From Corydoras sp. C115 (lineage: Eukaryota > Chordata > Actinopteri > Siluriformes > Callichthyidae): a stretch of 64,000 nucleotides of DNA. The DNA lies in contig JAFMOC010000194.1 in assembly GCA_019802505.1 (NCBI GenBank), forward strand, positions 300,001 through 364,000, written 5' to 3'. The position numbers were made by a program, and so were the translations under genes. Under the pieces are notes generated by a model, which was given only the letters and a program-made list of their open reading frames with translations, had not been told where the DNA came from and did no database searches. Numbering within the stretch: the stretch's first letter is position 1; each line of letters starts with the position of its first letter. This document shows, piece after piece, positions 45,101-56,238 of the stretch.

Positions 45101-47873
45101 ATACAACAATTTTTGCTGTTTTTTTTTTTTTTTGGAGGAAGTCAGAACTGATGTCCGTTTTGCAGCACAGCTTTTCTGAAGTAACTTTCATAAAGCGTTA
45201 ATATTTGCTGGTTATACGAGTCACGTTTACGATTTAAAAACTCAAGCGGTTATCAGTGTGATTGGGGTGAAATGTCTTTAAGTGACGCCTTCATTCATTT
45301 GGCTTCACGCTGTCCGCTGCCAACATTTAAAGACACAGCAGACACACCGGTCTTTCTTCGTCTCCCACCTTCGTTACAGTGAAGTTACAGTTACAGTGAA
45401 GCCAGGCGCTACATTCGCTTCGACATTTAGTTTTCGGTTGACTTTTTTTGCTCTCATTATCTTCGTCTCTCTCCGCCTTTCTCTCCTCATCTCTGTTAAA
45501 TATTTCTCCATGTTATCTCTTGAGGGTTTGTTCAGTACACTTAATATCACTTGCTCTGTGATTTTTTTGTTACACGCCCCCCCATGCACCGCACTGCGCC
45601 CCCCCAGGGGGGCGCGCCCCACTATTTGAGAAGCACTGGCTTAGTGGCTAGTGGCTAAGCACGGTGGCTTAGTGGTTAGCACGTTCGCCTCTCAGCGCTA
45701 GGGATTCCCGGTTCGAATCCCCATCTGGGTGGAGTTTCCATGTTCTCCCGTGTCTGCGTGGGTTTCCTCCGGGTTCTCCGGTTTCCTCCCACAGTCCAAA
45801 AACATGGATCAAGTCAATTGAATTCTCAAAAATTGCCCCATATAGAGTGTGTCTGTGTGAGTGAGTGTGTGCCCAGCGATGGATTGGCGCCCTGTCCTGG
45901 GTCTATCTGCCCAGCGCCCGAGACGTTCTCCCCTGGATGGGCATGGGGAACCCCACCGCGACCCTAATAGAGGATAAAGCGGGAGATAATGAATGAATGA
46001 ATGTTTCTATAAGGTGGAGCAATAAGGTAGATGCATTTAATGCAGTACGTACAGTGAGTGTATACAGAATATAAAACCTCCAGCAGCACTGCTCTGTCTG
46101 ATCCACTGATACCAGCACAACATACACCAACACACCTGCACCACCATGTCAGTGCCACTGCAGTACTGAAACCCTAATCATGTGGCCAGTGAGTGTAATA
46201 AATAAATCAATCAATCTGACTGAATTAAAACTGTGTTAATTAAAGCGAATCAGATCACTTACCGGTTCTGTAACGGATGTTTAATGTAATCCTCAGGACT
46301 CACGACCTCCTGCCCGGTGACATCACTTTGCTCGTCTTCAGAATGCGTGGTATTAAGGATTATTGTCTACGGAGCACATTTACAAATTCGTCACATGACG
46401 AGCTTTTAACGAGCTCATTTAACTCAATATTATTATGTCATGATTACACATTTAAATATGTTTTCCTAATAACCTGGTGGCATCGGTTCTCAACCTTATA
46501 AAGCACTGATTTTATTTTTAGTTTGATTTCTAAGAGTTTGATTCCATAACGTCCCGATGCAGCAATATATTAAGTCATATTGTATATCCTTCGGGAGTTT
46601 GCATGTTCTCCCCGTGCCTGTGTGCATTTCCTCCCACCATCCAAAAACATGGATTTAAGGTAAATTGAATGCTCTAAATTGCCCCATATAGTGTGTGTGT
46701 CTCTGTGAGAGTGCGTTGCCAGTGATAGACACCCTGTCCCGACGCCAGTTCCTTGTTCTTGCTTAATTTTTAGTTGTTTTTGGGTTGTTTGCTATTTAAG
46801 CCACAGTATCTAACAAAAAGTAACACGGTGCATTATGTGTGTACCAGCGTTCCAACACCAAACGTATGTTCAAATAATAATGAGGTTTTATAAGCTAAAC
46901 AAATGTTTTCATTTAACCGTATTTACAAATATTTTAACCTTGAATTAAATAAAGCATCCTAATCTGACACTTTATAGTATTTTATCATGTGATCGTAGTT
47001 TTAGGAATTATAATTTTAATTTAAGTTCTATGGCAATAAACTTTCTAAATAAATAAACACATCATGATTTAACACTGCAATTAAAACAATGAGTTTGTAA
47101 GATTACTTAAACTTTTAACGAAATGTGAAAGTCCATCCATCCATCATCTTCCGCTTTATCCTAGGGTCTAGGGTCGCAGGGGGGGGTTCCCCATGTCCAT
47201 CCAGGGGAGAACGTTTGGGGCGCTGGGCAGATACACCCAGGACAGGACGCCAATCTTTCACTGGACAAACACTCACTCACACAGACACTCTATATGGGGC
47301 AATTGACCTTGAATCCATGGTTTTGGACTGTGGGAGGAGAACTTGGAGGAAACCCACGAGGACACGGGGAGGACATGCAAACTCCAACCAGATGGGGATT
47401 CAAACCTGGAATTCCCCAGCGCTGAGAGGAGAACATGCTTAACCACTAATAATTAAAATAAATAATAATTAAATAAAAATTACAATTCAATACAATGAAT
47501 CGATGCTCTTTGGTTGTTTAATGATCGTTTTAAAAATTAACGACAATTAACACGCAGCTACTAATAAGTTGGCAAACTAACAAAACACGACTAATCAAAA
47601 ATCAGGTCTACGTGTAAATAACGATTTAATTTAATTAATTAGTTTAAATTTGAAATACAGGTTGCAAAAGCTCGAGCTAAAGCTAACGAACGAGCGAACG
47701 ATAGTTTAAAATGACAGCGAGTTGCGTCATTAACAGAGCAATTTACTGAAGCAAACTAACAGAAAGACAAGCGAACTGGAAGGCGTGATGAAGCAGACGG
47801 TTTTAATGATCGTTATATTAAATATCGAGGTGATTGTTAGTGGAGTTTCGCTCACCGGTTCAGCCGTCGCCAT
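42133..47873 (-). CDS. eif4e: Eukaryotic translation initiation factor 4E (seven exons)
   Basis: Binds the m7G cap of mRNA and, with eIF4G, recruits ribosomes; cytoplasmic. Exons (5' to 3'): 47,873-47,856, 46,366-46,263, 44,445-44,350, 44,261-44,198, 43,239-43,126, 43,042-42,903, 42,247-42,133. Total 651 bases, 216 aa (human 217). It begins MATAEP. Exon 2 carries EVVSPEDYIKHPLQN, and the core includes RWALWFFKNDKSKTW, VEDFWALYNHIQL and GIEPMWEDE, ending STTKNKFVV. Cap-sandwich tryptophans correspond to W55 and W101 with E102. W72 is the eIF4G/4E-BP contact, and S208 is the MNK-site equivalent of human S209. The 3' boundary of exon 2 is firm. Its 5' acceptor (CTCCGTAG, poor pyrimidine tract) is the least certain junction but keeps frame. 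The ATG has a strong context (AAGATGG). Introns contain two hAT elements and a SINE. Which teleost paralogue it is cannot be told here. Confidence 0.95.
42248..42902 (-). other. eif4e: eif4e intron 6
   Basis: 655 bp, AT-rich 3' part, no repeat family recognised. Donor GTAAGAG, acceptor TTGCCAG. Confidence 0.7.
43459..44121. mobile_element. Non-autonomous hAT-like element in eif4e intron 4
   Basis: Left end AAGGGCTGCAACTAACGATT and right end, reverse-complemented, TAGGGCTGCAACAACATATC give imperfect terminal inverted repeats with ATCGATTAATC-type subterminal motifs. Flanks TCTACGAG and TCTATGAG form an 8-bp duplication with one mismatch. At 663 bp it makes up most of the intron (43,240-44,197). 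No transposase frame is visible. Confidence 0.8.
44530..44605 (-). repeat. Dispersed repeat family D, internal part
   Basis: CTGGTACCAGTGGATCAGAC and GCAGTGCTGCTGGAGCTTAA belong to the same family as the piece at 46,070-46,175. The two pieces lie on either side of the hAT element and SINE. Confidence 0.5.
44642..45638 (-). mobile_element. Decayed hAT element with BED zinc-finger relic in eif4e intron 2
   Basis: Terminal repeats CAGTGATTCTCAATTATTTT and, at the far end reverse-complemented, CAGTGCTTCTCAAATAGTGG. A perfect 8-bp duplication GCTTAGTG flanks it at 44,634-44,641 and 45,639-45,646. The minus strand around 45,380-45,190, read through stops and frameshifts, keeps the pattern ERPVCLLC...LKTFHPNH of a BED-type zinc finger such as begins hAT transposases. 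The rest of the transposase is gone, leaving 997 bp. It is inactive. Confidence 0.82.
45655..46002 (+). mobile_element. SINE copy in eif4e intron 2, AATG-tailed subfamily
   Basis: Full-length copy starting AAGCACGGTGGCTTAGTGG, directly after the hAT element. Its B box is intact and the tail is AATGAATGAATG. Confidence 0.88.
46070..46175 (+). repeat. Dispersed repeat family D fragment
   Basis: CTGATCCACTGATACCAGCA, ACACCAACACACCTGCACC and CACTGCAGTACTGAAA boxes. Confidence 0.55.
46590..46750 (+). mobile_element. SINE fragment in eif4e intron 1
   Basis: From GGGAGTTTGCATGTTCTCCC to AGACACCCTGTCCCGA. Both ends are lost, and it is strongly diverged. Confidence 0.65.
46760..47131. other. AT-rich part of eif4e intron 1
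   Basis: No repeat family or conserved motif was recognised. A second such stretch is 47,450-47,855. Confidence 0.5.
47132..47447 (-). mobile_element. SINE copy in eif4e intron 1
   Basis: Inverted copy with several short deletions. The 5' end stops at CTTAACCACTAATAA. Confidence 0.75.
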
Positions 47874-48069
47874 CTTCTGACACTCAGTGAGCGGGCTGTG
47901 TCCCAAATCACACCGCTGTATGTCGATGAAGTGAACAAGGGCGTTTCACCATGAGGGTACAACTATTCAACAGTTATCGTTCGCTTAATCCTCTATTAAG
48001 GCATTTGAATAATTGAGCAGCCGTTTGTGTAACCTATTGTTGTAATATATATTTATATATATATGGCGA
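47874..48069 (-). promoter_or_regulatory. eif4e: eif4e 5' UTR and promoter region
   Basis: Sequence upstream of the eif4e ATG up to the first SINE. No TATA box is evident. The transcription start cannot be placed. Confidence 0.35.
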
Positions 48070-48396
48070 GGGTGGCACGGTGGCTTAGTGGTTAGCACGT
48101 TCGCCTCTCAGCGCTAGGGATTCCTGTTTCGAATCCCCATCTGGGTGGAGTTCCCATGTTCTCCCCGTGTCTGCGTGGGTTTCCTCCCACAGTCCAAAAA
48201 CATGGATCAAGTCAATTAAATTCTCAAAAATTGCCCCATATAGAGTGTGTCTGTGTGAGTGAGTGTGTGCCCAGCGATGGATTGGCGCCCTGTCCTGGGT
48301 CTATCTGCCCAGCGCCCGAGACGTTCTCCCCTGGATGGGCATGGGGAACCCCCGCGACCCTAATAGAGGATAAAGCGGGAGATAATGATTGAATGA
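48070..48396 (+). mobile_element. SINE copy, AATG-tailed subfamily
   Basis: From GGTGGCACGGTGGCTTAGTGG. It lacks the CCGGGTTCTCCGG block and has a GATTGAATGAATTAATG tail. Confidence 0.85.
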
Positions 48397-48422
48397 ATTA
48401 ATGAAAAAAAAAATATATATAT

Positions 48423-48762
48423 GGCGGCATGGTGGCTTTGTGATTGGCATGTTCTCCTCTGCTAATTCCCGGTTCAAATCCCCATCTGGGTGGAGTTTCC
48501 ATGTTCTCCCCGTGTCCGTGTGGGTTTCCTCCGGGTTCTCCAGTTTCCTCCCACAGTCCAAAAAACATGGATCAAGGTCAATGGAATTCTCCAAATTTCC
48601 CCATATAGAGTGTGTGTGTGAGTGAGTGTGTCCAGTGATAGATTGCCCCCCTGTCCTGGGTGTATCTGCCCAGCGTCCGAAATGTTCTCCCATGGATGGG
48701 CATGGGGAACCCCCGCGACCCTAATAGAGGATAAAGCAGGAGATAATGGATGGATGGATGGA
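48423..48762 (+). mobile_element. SINE copy, GATG-tailed subfamily
   Basis: Follows the previous copy after an ATATATAT spacer. The tail is GATAATGGATGGATGGATGG. Confidence 0.83.
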
Positions 48763-48771
48763 GGATCGGGG

Positions 48772-49034
48772 GGTGGTGGGAGAACGTTTTAGGCGTTGGG
48801 CAGATACACCCAGGGCGCCAATCTATCACTGGACACACACTCACTCACACAGACACACTCTACATGGGGCAATTTGGAGCATCTAATTTACCTTGAATCC
48901 ATGTTTTTGCACTGTGGGAGGAAACCCATGCAGACTCGGGGAGAACATGCAAACTCCACCCTGATCCGTATTCAAACCTGGAGCCCCAGCGCTGAGAGGA
49001 GAACATGCCAACCATGATACCACGTGCCGCCCTG
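48772..49034 (-). mobile_element. SINE copy, truncated 3' end
   Basis: Begins at GTGGGAGAACGTTTTAGGCG immediately after the previous element and ends CACGTGCCGCC. Confidence 0.77.
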
Positions 49035-49055
49035 ATGTTATTTAATTCATTAATT

Positions 49056-49518
49056 TATTCACTATCTTTCGCTTAATCCTCTATTAGGGTCATGGGTGGT
49101 GGTGGTGTGGGTTTCCCATTCAAACCTGGAGCCCCAGTGCTGAGAGGAGAACATGCTAAAAATGACACCCAATTTCTGCATAATCCACTAATAGGGTCAC
49201 AGGGGGGGGGGGGGGGGGGGTTTCTCCATGCCCATCCAGGGGAGAACTTTTTGGGCGCTGGGCAGATACACCCAGGACAGGACGCCAATCTATCACTGGA
49301 CACACACTCACTCACAAACACTCTATATGGGGCAATTTAGGAGAATTCAATTGAACTTGATCCATGTTTTTGGACTGTGGGAATAAACTGGAGAACTCGG
49401 AGGAAACCCACACGGACACGGGGAGAACATGCAAACTTCACCCAGATGGGATTTGAACTGGGAAACCCTAGCGCTGAGAGAAGAACATGCAAATCCACTA
49501 AGGCACCATGCCACGCTA
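49056..49518 (-). mobile_element. SINE copies, rearranged pair
   Basis: A 3' end (49,070-49,110) joined to a 5' end (49,115-49,165) is followed by a second inverted copy with a 20-base G-run (49,202-49,221) that ends CACCATGCCACGC. No METAP1-like exon lies between eif4e and adh5. Confidence 0.72.
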
Positions 49519-49950
49519 ATTAAATAACCAAAAACCTAAATTAAACATATTGATGAGGATCATGGGGAACATAGAGCGCTTACTCAGCACTTCTGTAATA
49601 AGAGAATGGAAACCCAAGGCACACACACACACACACACAGGATAAATAATGACCTCAGATTCAGGTTCTCTTTATACTTAAACCCAGGTGAAGGTTCCAG
49701 AGTAAACTCGTCAGAACATTAACACGCATGTTCCAGCTGTAGAGTGAACATGCTTACTGTTGCACCCCCACTTTGCTCAGGGGGCAACTCATTAAGGTGA
49801 TCATGTGATTAATAAAGCGACGAGTTCCGTGGGAATCATTTTTAATGAAATGAACAAAACTAATGAAGAAACTCAGAAACCCGAACAAGACTTTATGATC
49901 CGATTGACGATGGCGATGAGGAAGAGTTGGGGATCTTCACTCTCGGGTCC
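49519..49950 (-). other. adh5: adh5 3' UTR and downstream sequence
   Basis: Repeat-free except for (AC)n at 49,620-49,640. A minus-strand ATTAAA at 49,846-49,841 is the nearest plausible poly(A) signal, about 105 bases after the stop. Confidence 0.4.
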
Positions 49951-52900
49951 TCAGAAGGTCAGAACGGTACGGATGCTGCAGCAAACGAAACACATCATCA
50001 TCATCATGTTGTAGTGTGTGAGCAGAACGACGAAGAACATGTAAACACACAGCACCTTAACACACAACTCCACACTGTTTTTCAGGTGGTGGATGTTATT
50101 GTGGTGGTGGAGATTCATTGTGTTATTCAGGTCGTGGATGAGTCTCTGTACTGCGGGGGGAGTGAAACGGACACTGCAGTGCTGTTAGATGTTGACGGCT
50201 CTCTTCAGCACCACCATGTGGGTGTCACTGTAGTACTGAGCATCATCCACCACCCTAATAACACCTGCTCCATCCATGGTTCTGATCATCGGAGAACAGA
50301 TTGGGAACCAGATGGACTACAGAACGCTACGGTAGAACTACAAACCCCATCTGTATGCTCAGAGGAGCTGATGATATATCGTAAATATTCACCTCTTCCC
50401 AGCATGCATCAGATCAAAGGCTTCGTTGATCTTGGCGAAAGGCATGGTGTGGGTCACGAACTCATCCACCAGCAGCTTTTTGCTCATGTAGTCCTCCACC
50501 AGCTTGGGGACACTCTCCACACTCTTCCAACCTTCCAAAAAAATAAAAATAAAATAAATTTTAAAAATCAGGTGGTTGATTCAGATCCATTGGAAACAGT
50601 TTGGGGAAGGCCCTGCTACGTTCCAACAGGACCGTGCCCGGTCTACGTGTGTCTATGGGGAGGAATGGCACACACCTCCGAATGCTGTCCCCTTCCACGT
50701 ACGTCCCGTGACCAGCTGAAACGGACGGGTGGAGATCTCCTGACCCGCCCCCGCCACGCCGATGATCACACTGGTGCCCCAGCCCTTGTGACAAGCTTCC
50801 AGAGCCGAACGCTGCAAAATAAACAAAATCACAGCAGCACAATAGATCACCGGCGTGCCGTCATCTGGCGCTCTGATGTTCCGATGTCTGTAGAACAGGA
50901 TGTTTAACAGGAAAGACGTTCTCTTTTCAAATTTGGAATAGCCTTCCAGTTACCGTTCGTGATGCTGAATCACTATGTGGCGCTGAAATGATGCTGTTCT
51001 GGGGAGCCCTCTAAACTAAGTACCCTGCAGTTTCTGGTAATGAATGAATGAATGATAAACACAAGAAAGTCTAAATAACTGACGTAGTAAATGAACTCTA
51101 GTGGCTAATAATAGCCTTCCCGTTACTGTTTGTGATTCTGAATCACTATTAATCTTTAAAAATAAATTAAAAACACATTTATTTAATCTTGCGTTTAATT
51201 AATCCCCCTGTAGTTAAAAATGGAGATCTCAGGCTTGGCTGTGTTGGGGGGGTAATCTGTGATCAGTGTATGCTGGCGTTTCACCTCTTCACCCACCTCA
51301 TCATTAATCGGGGGGTGTGGCGCTGAAATGATGCTGTTCCGGGGAGCCCTCTCAACTAAGTACCCTGCAGTATCTGCCTCTTTTAGTTCTGCTGCTCTAG
51401 TCAGTGATGCTGCACTGTGTCAATCAATTACTTATTAATTAAATGTTGTGCTTTATTATCAGCTCTAACTGCCTTCCTTGTCTGGTTCTTTTGAGGTGTG
51501 GCCGGCTTCCTGGAGGTGGAGTCAGTTCTTCATCCATGGCTCTGCCGACAAATACTGGATGGAAGCTGGATATTAATTGGACTGGCGGTCCTGCAGGACG
51601 CCCCCTAATGGACTCACATATAGTTTTCCATTTGTTAAATATCTGTAAATGGCTGTCCTACACTGTTGTTGCTGCCCGGCCGCTCAAGGAGGACGAGTCC
51701 CGCACTGAGTCTTGGTCCTCACAAGGTTTCTTCCTTGAAATATCAACATAACAGAGAGTTTTGTCTTGCCACTGTCGCTTCGGTTTGCTCTTTGGGGATT
51801 TAAAGGCTTTTCATTCTGTAAAGCTGCTTTGTGATGTACTGTTGTAAAAAGCGCGGTATAAATAAATAACTTGAAACGTTCTAAAAATCACCAGCGCTTG
51901 GCGGGAAGGGAACCGGGGAACCTACGGCTGATCCCTTATCCCACATATATGCTTTGCCGTATGTACTCACCATAACGGCCACTGAGCCGATGCACTCGAA
52001 GCTGTAGTCCACTCCTCCGTCCGTCATCTCCACCAGCACCTCCTGAATGGGCTTGCCGTGGTCCTTGGGGTTCACACACTCTGTCACGCCGAACTTCTTG
52101 GCGATGCCGAACTTCTCGGCGTTGATGTCGATGCCGATGATGCGGGAGGCGCCGGCCGTCTTGCAGCCCATGGCGGCGGCCAGGCCGACAGCTCCCAGGC
52201 CGAACACGGCGCACGTGGAGCCGGGCTCCACCTGGGGAGAGGGGGGCGGATGAAGCGGGGACGATCGCTCATCGGAAATATGGTGGCACCTCAGCCACAG
52301 CCTAAAATCAAAGATGCGATAACGTTTCGGTCGGTGGTCAGACCTTGGCCGTATTGAGCGCAGCGCCGTATCCCGTGGAGATCCCGCAGCCCAGCAGACA
52401 CACTTTTTCCAGAGGAGCACCTTCATCCACCTTCGCCAGAGAGATGTCAGCTACCACCGTGTACTCTGAGAACGTGCTGGTTCCCATGAAGTGAAAGATC
52501 GGCTTTCCATTACAGGAGAACCGGGAGGTCCCATCCGGCATCAGGCCCGCACCCTGGGTCACTCTGAGACAGATGGGGGGAGGGGGGTTTATGTTTACTA
52601 CTCACTCTTCCCAAAAACATTTGCTGTGACATCAGATGCTGCTGAGGGATCATGTGCTTTTCGAAGTTTTGCTGCCCCTTAGTGGATAAAACTTGGATAT
52701 CCAATATAAAGAAAACCTCTTACAACCCAGGAATCCATCCATCCATCATCTTCCGCTTTATCCTCTACTAAGGTCGAGGTGGGGTTCCCCATGCCCATCT
52801 AGGGGACAACGTCTCGGGCGCCGGGCAGACACACCCAGGACAGGGCGCCAACCCATCGCTGGGCACACACTCACTCACACAAACACACTCTATATGGGGC

Positions 52901-55262
52901 AATTTGGAGAACTCAATTGACTTGATCCATGTTTTTGGACTGTGGGAGGAAACCCACGCGGACACGGGGAGAACATGCAACCTCCACCCAGATGGGGATT
53001 CGAACCGGGAATCCCTAGCACTGAGAGGAGAACATGCCAACCACTAAGCCACCGTGCCGCCCAAGCCAGGAATTATGACCTTTAATCTAACACACACACA
53101 CTCGCACTCACTTGTATGATTAAAGGTTTTAAAAGCCGAATGAAGTGATCTGAACTCTAAGAGGAGGTGCAGTTGGACTCGGGTACCTGATTTTCTGGCA
53201 GAGATTGGTCTTGGGGTTCTTGCAGAACTTGCATTCTCCACACTGCGGAACGTAGAGAGGAATAACGGTATCACCTTTAAACAGAGAGACAACAATCACC
53301 GTCACAAATCCGCCACCATGAGAGCAAACTTTATATAAAAACATACATTAATAAATACAGATCGGCCACCTTATTAAATTCACCTCCTTATGTTTCCATT
53401 TATTAGTTTAATTTACCATAAAAATGTACTAGTTCCACTGTAGTCCATCTGTAGTTCTGTCTCAGGACACTACACCACTATATACAGTACCGGTCCAACC
53501 TTAGGCCACGCCCCCTTCTTGCTCCATTATCTAATTCCTCCACTTATCATATAGATGGACTTTGTAATTAGGGTGCTGTAAGGTTTTGAAATTGAACTAC
53601 AAAGTCCATCTTTACGGCAAGTGGAGAGCAAAAAGGGGGCGTGTCCAAACTTTTGCCCACTTCTGTATTTATTATTTAAGCTCAATGCAGACATCCGTGT
53701 ACCCGGTTTGAACTTGGTGACTCCCTCGCCGACGCTCTCCACAGTTCCTCCACCCTCATGTCCCAGAATGACGGGGAACAGACCCTCGGGGTCGCTGCCA
53801 CTCAGAGTGTATGCATCAGTGTGACACACACCTGTCGCATGAACCTGGAGAGCACACCGGTACGAGAGTATCATTAACAACATTAATAATAATAATAATA
53901 AAGGCAGAGAACATGCTGGGTTCAATTCCCAGGGTATGCGGTCTGTTAGTTTGCCGAAATATCCAGACAGGGAGAACATGCAGACACAAGGGCGGCTTGG
54001 TTGGAATCCCGATCTGGGTGAACTTTGCATGTTTTTCCTCCGGTTTCATCCCTCAGTCAATAAACATGGATTCAAGGTGAATTGGATGCTCTAAATTGCC
54101 CCCCAATTGGCGGCATGGTGTCTTAGCGGTGGCATGTTTGCCTCTCAGTGCTGGGGTTCCAGATTGAAATGTCAATTTGGGTAGAGTTTATGTTCGCGAG
54201 GGTTGCCTCAGAGTTCTCCCACAGTCCAAAAACGTGGATTCAAGGCAGGTTAAATGCTCTAAATTGCCCCATATACAGTGTGGGTTAGTGTGAGTAAGTG
54301 TGCACACAGTGACAGATTGACACCCTGTCCTAGGTGTATCTTCCCAGCACTTAAAACGTTTCCCCCCGACCCTAGTAGAGGATTAAGTGGAAGGTAATGA
54401 ATGAATGAATGATAAACTCACGAAAGTCTAAAGAGCTTGACGTAGTAAATGAACTCTAGTGTGTGATGGACCCGTGACCGCTCCAGGATCTTTCCCTCAG
54501 TGGTCATCTGATGGGTGTTGGTTCAAAGCCAGAGTCCCCCTAAAGGTTCCTAACCCTCATTGGTCTGGAGGGGGGGGGGCTGTATTGTGCCTGACCCCGT
54601 GTTCTGGACTCAACCATGGACTCGGTGGTTAGGGTGTTGGGCTATCAATCTGACGGTTGTGGGTTTAAATCCCAGGTCGACTAAAGTTACCAATGTGGGT
54701 CCTTGGACAAGGCTCTTCACCCTTATTGCTCCAGGGGGAGCTATGGGCAACTCCCAGCACCCCAACCATCAACTTGGGATACTCGTAAGTCAGTTTGGAT
54801 ACATGCATCTGACAAAGGACCAAATGTAAACCCTAACTATGACCCCTGTGGATGTTGAACCTTACCATGGTGCACGACCCTCACCTTTATTCGAACCTCG
54901 TGTGCTTTGGGTGGTGCCACCTCCACCTCCTCCAGGGTTAAGGGCTTGCCGGCCTCCCACGCCACTGCAGCCTTGCACTTGATCACCTGCATTCAAAGCA
55001 CACGCCTCAGACTCGTGTTTCAGGCCATGTCTTTAATCATGGACATGGACATTTGCACATGGACATGACGCTGCTGCTCCCTGCAAGGGTTCGAATCCCA
55101 CACGTTATAAAGTTAGCCGACAAATTTAAATCGGGAACGAAGTACCCAACACTCGTATCCCCTTCAGAAAGTCGGCATTATAAAGTAAAGTCTTATTATT
55201 TAATTTTTTAAAAAAGTTTTTAGTCAGTAATTACGCGACTCCTCACTCACCGTTCCTGCCAT
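49951..55262 (-). CDS. adh5: Alcohol dehydrogenase class III / S-(hydroxymethyl)glutathione dehydrogenase (nine exons)
   Basis: Cytosolic zinc enzyme that oxidises S-hydroxymethylglutathione with NAD and reduces S-nitrosoglutathione. Exons (5' to 3'): 55,262-55,251, 54,986-54,885, 53,844-53,703, 53,274-53,187, 52,563-52,344, 52,231-51,971, 50,811-50,676, 50,531-50,393, 49,975-49,951. Total 1,125 bases, 374 aa, equal to human ADH5. Seen: catalytic-zinc ligands C45, H67 (GHEGGG) and C174 (GCGIS), structural-zinc cysteines 97, 100, 103 and 111, class III hallmark R115, Rossmann motif GLGAVG 199-204 and D223 for NAD. All splice sites are GT/AG. R115 is split across exons 4 and 5. The C-terminus SIRTVLTF differs from the more usual VVKI. 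The start context GCCATGG is strong. The gene lies head-to-tail behind eif4e and ahead of gar1. Confidence 0.97.
50105..50365 (+). repeat. Dispersed repeat family D in adh5 intron 8
   Basis: Long copy with CACTGCAGTGCTGTTAGATG, a TAGTACTGAGCATCATCCAC box, CACCCTAATAACACCTGCTC and ATGGACTACAGAACG. Confidence 0.65.
50560..50675 (+). repeat. Dispersed repeat family C fragment in adh5 intron 7
   Basis: Contains CAGTTTGGGGAAGGCCCTGC and GTTCCAACAGGACCGTGCCC, related to the extension at 34,433. The donor of exon 7 adjoins it. Confidence 0.4.
50930..51475. repeat. Internally duplicated segment in adh5 intron 6
   Basis: The block GTGGCGCTGAAATGATGCTG plus GGGGAGCCCTCT and AACTAAGTACCCTGCAGT occurs at 50,979-51,035 and again at 51,317-51,373. 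A neighbouring block with GACGTAGTAAATGAACTCTA recurs at 54,436 in intron 2. Confidence 0.55.
51495..51880 (+). repeat. Dispersed repeat family B, longest copy
   Basis: Most complete example, running from GGAGGTGGAGTCAGTTCTTC through GGCGGTCCTGCAGGACG, the CTGCCCGGCCGCTCAAGGAG block and TAAAGCTGCTTTGTGATG to the TATAAATAAATAACTTGAA end. Confidence 0.65.
52738..53062 (-). mobile_element. SINE copy in adh5 intron 4
   Basis: Inverted near full-length copy. CCAGGAAT occurs on both sides, a probable short target-site duplication. The core lacks CCGGAGAACCCGGAGG. Confidence 0.83.
53425..53645. repeat. Dispersed repeat family D, inverted pieces in adh5 intron 3
   Basis: GATGGACTTTGTAATTA and, about 50 bp on in the other direction, GAACTACAAAGTCCATCTTT form a hairpin. 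A further piece with TGTAGTCCATCTGTAGTTCT lies at 53,440. Confidence 0.5.
53985..54413 (+). mobile_element. SINE copies in adh5 intron 2
   Basis: A 5' fragment (53,985-54,100) stops in AAATTGCCCCCCAATTGG and is followed head-to-tail by a more complete, diverged copy (54,105-54,413) with an AATGAATGAATG tail. Confidence 0.75.
54420..54884. other. Rest of adh5 intron 2
   Basis: Includes the GACGTAGTAAATGAACTCTA repeat and a stretch (54,600-54,800) with a GGCTCTTCACCCTTATTGCT module that looks like another decayed dispersed repeat. Confidence 0.4.
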
Positions 55263-55400
55263 GGCTGAGCTTTGACCAACAACGGAGGGGGGATTAAGCC
55301 AAGCGGTTCAAGCCAATCACAAACAACCTGACACCCAAACCAGCCAATCAGCGCCTCGCTATGTCTGACAGGGTTCGCTCAATTTGGTTTCTCACAGGAG
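55263..55400 (-). promoter_or_regulatory. adh5: adh5 promoter with two CCAAT boxes
   Basis: Two CCAAT pentamers in AGCCAATCA context lie at 55,313-55,317 and 55,344-55,348, about 50 and 80 bases before the ATG and 31 bp apart. They are reversed relative to the gene, which NF-Y tolerates. There is no clear TATA box, as expected for a housekeeping gene. Confidence 0.5.
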
Positions 55401-56238
55401 CGATCGGGGTCCAAACCAAACCACTCACTAACACCAACCCTATTGCCTACGCCGTATTCCCATATCAATAAACAGTGTGCATATCTCTGTTTAAAAGTAT
55501 CTAAACTTAGCAAATAATAAAATCTCATTATATATTTAAAAACTGATTTAAAAACACAATTCAAACGACTAAACCGCACTAAATACTAACGCACTACGTA
55601 GTAAACACGATGTGGTTTTGGTACGCGACCGCGGTTACTCAGTCGAGACAGAGCAGGCTGGTTTCAGAAAAATAAAATAAAATAAAATAAAAGCTTAAAA
55701 AATAAAAGCTGAAATATTGATTTAAATGTAGGATTTGAAATGGACCTTAATATGGATTATAATTAGATGGATTCTGTGGGGATGATGCAACATGTGTTAA
55801 CTGGATTGGGGGGGGGGGGGGGGGGTTCTCAACATCCATTAAAATAAATCTGTATTAATGACACGTCTAATTAAATAAGAATTTAATATGAAACCTGTAT
55901 TGACATGCGATTTATACATTATTTCCTCCACGTTCCATATAAATACACGTTGTACTTCTAAATTTACGGGTTGTTGTCCATCTGCAAAACATGGGACATT
56001 GATGTGCATGCATATACATTACATTTGGTCATTTAACAGATGCTTTTACCCAAAGCGATCCCCCTCCCCCCAAGTATACCCACTCATGATCACAGCATCC
56101 CTGGAACAATGAAATTAAAGGCCCTTGCTGGAACAGAGATTGTGAGCCAGGTCCCTTGGTTCAACATGACTGATCTCACACTTATCTGAATCGACCTCAC
56201 AATTATGGCTGCACATTTAAAATGTGATGTCACTGAAG
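55401..56238. other. Intergenic stretch between gar1 and adh5
   Basis: No gene was recognised. A G-run of 18 lies at 55,808-55,825, and otherwise the sequence is AT-rich. Confidence 0.45.

Noticed and set aside
45282..45629. 115-codon plus-strand frame in eif4e intron 2
   Set aside because: Lies inside the hAT element and is antisense to its decayed transposase end; no independent coding signal.
49927..50907. 326-codon plus-strand open frame
   Set aside because: Antisense to adh5 exons 7-9 and a family D repeat. The adh5 reading has conserved residues and correct splice sites.
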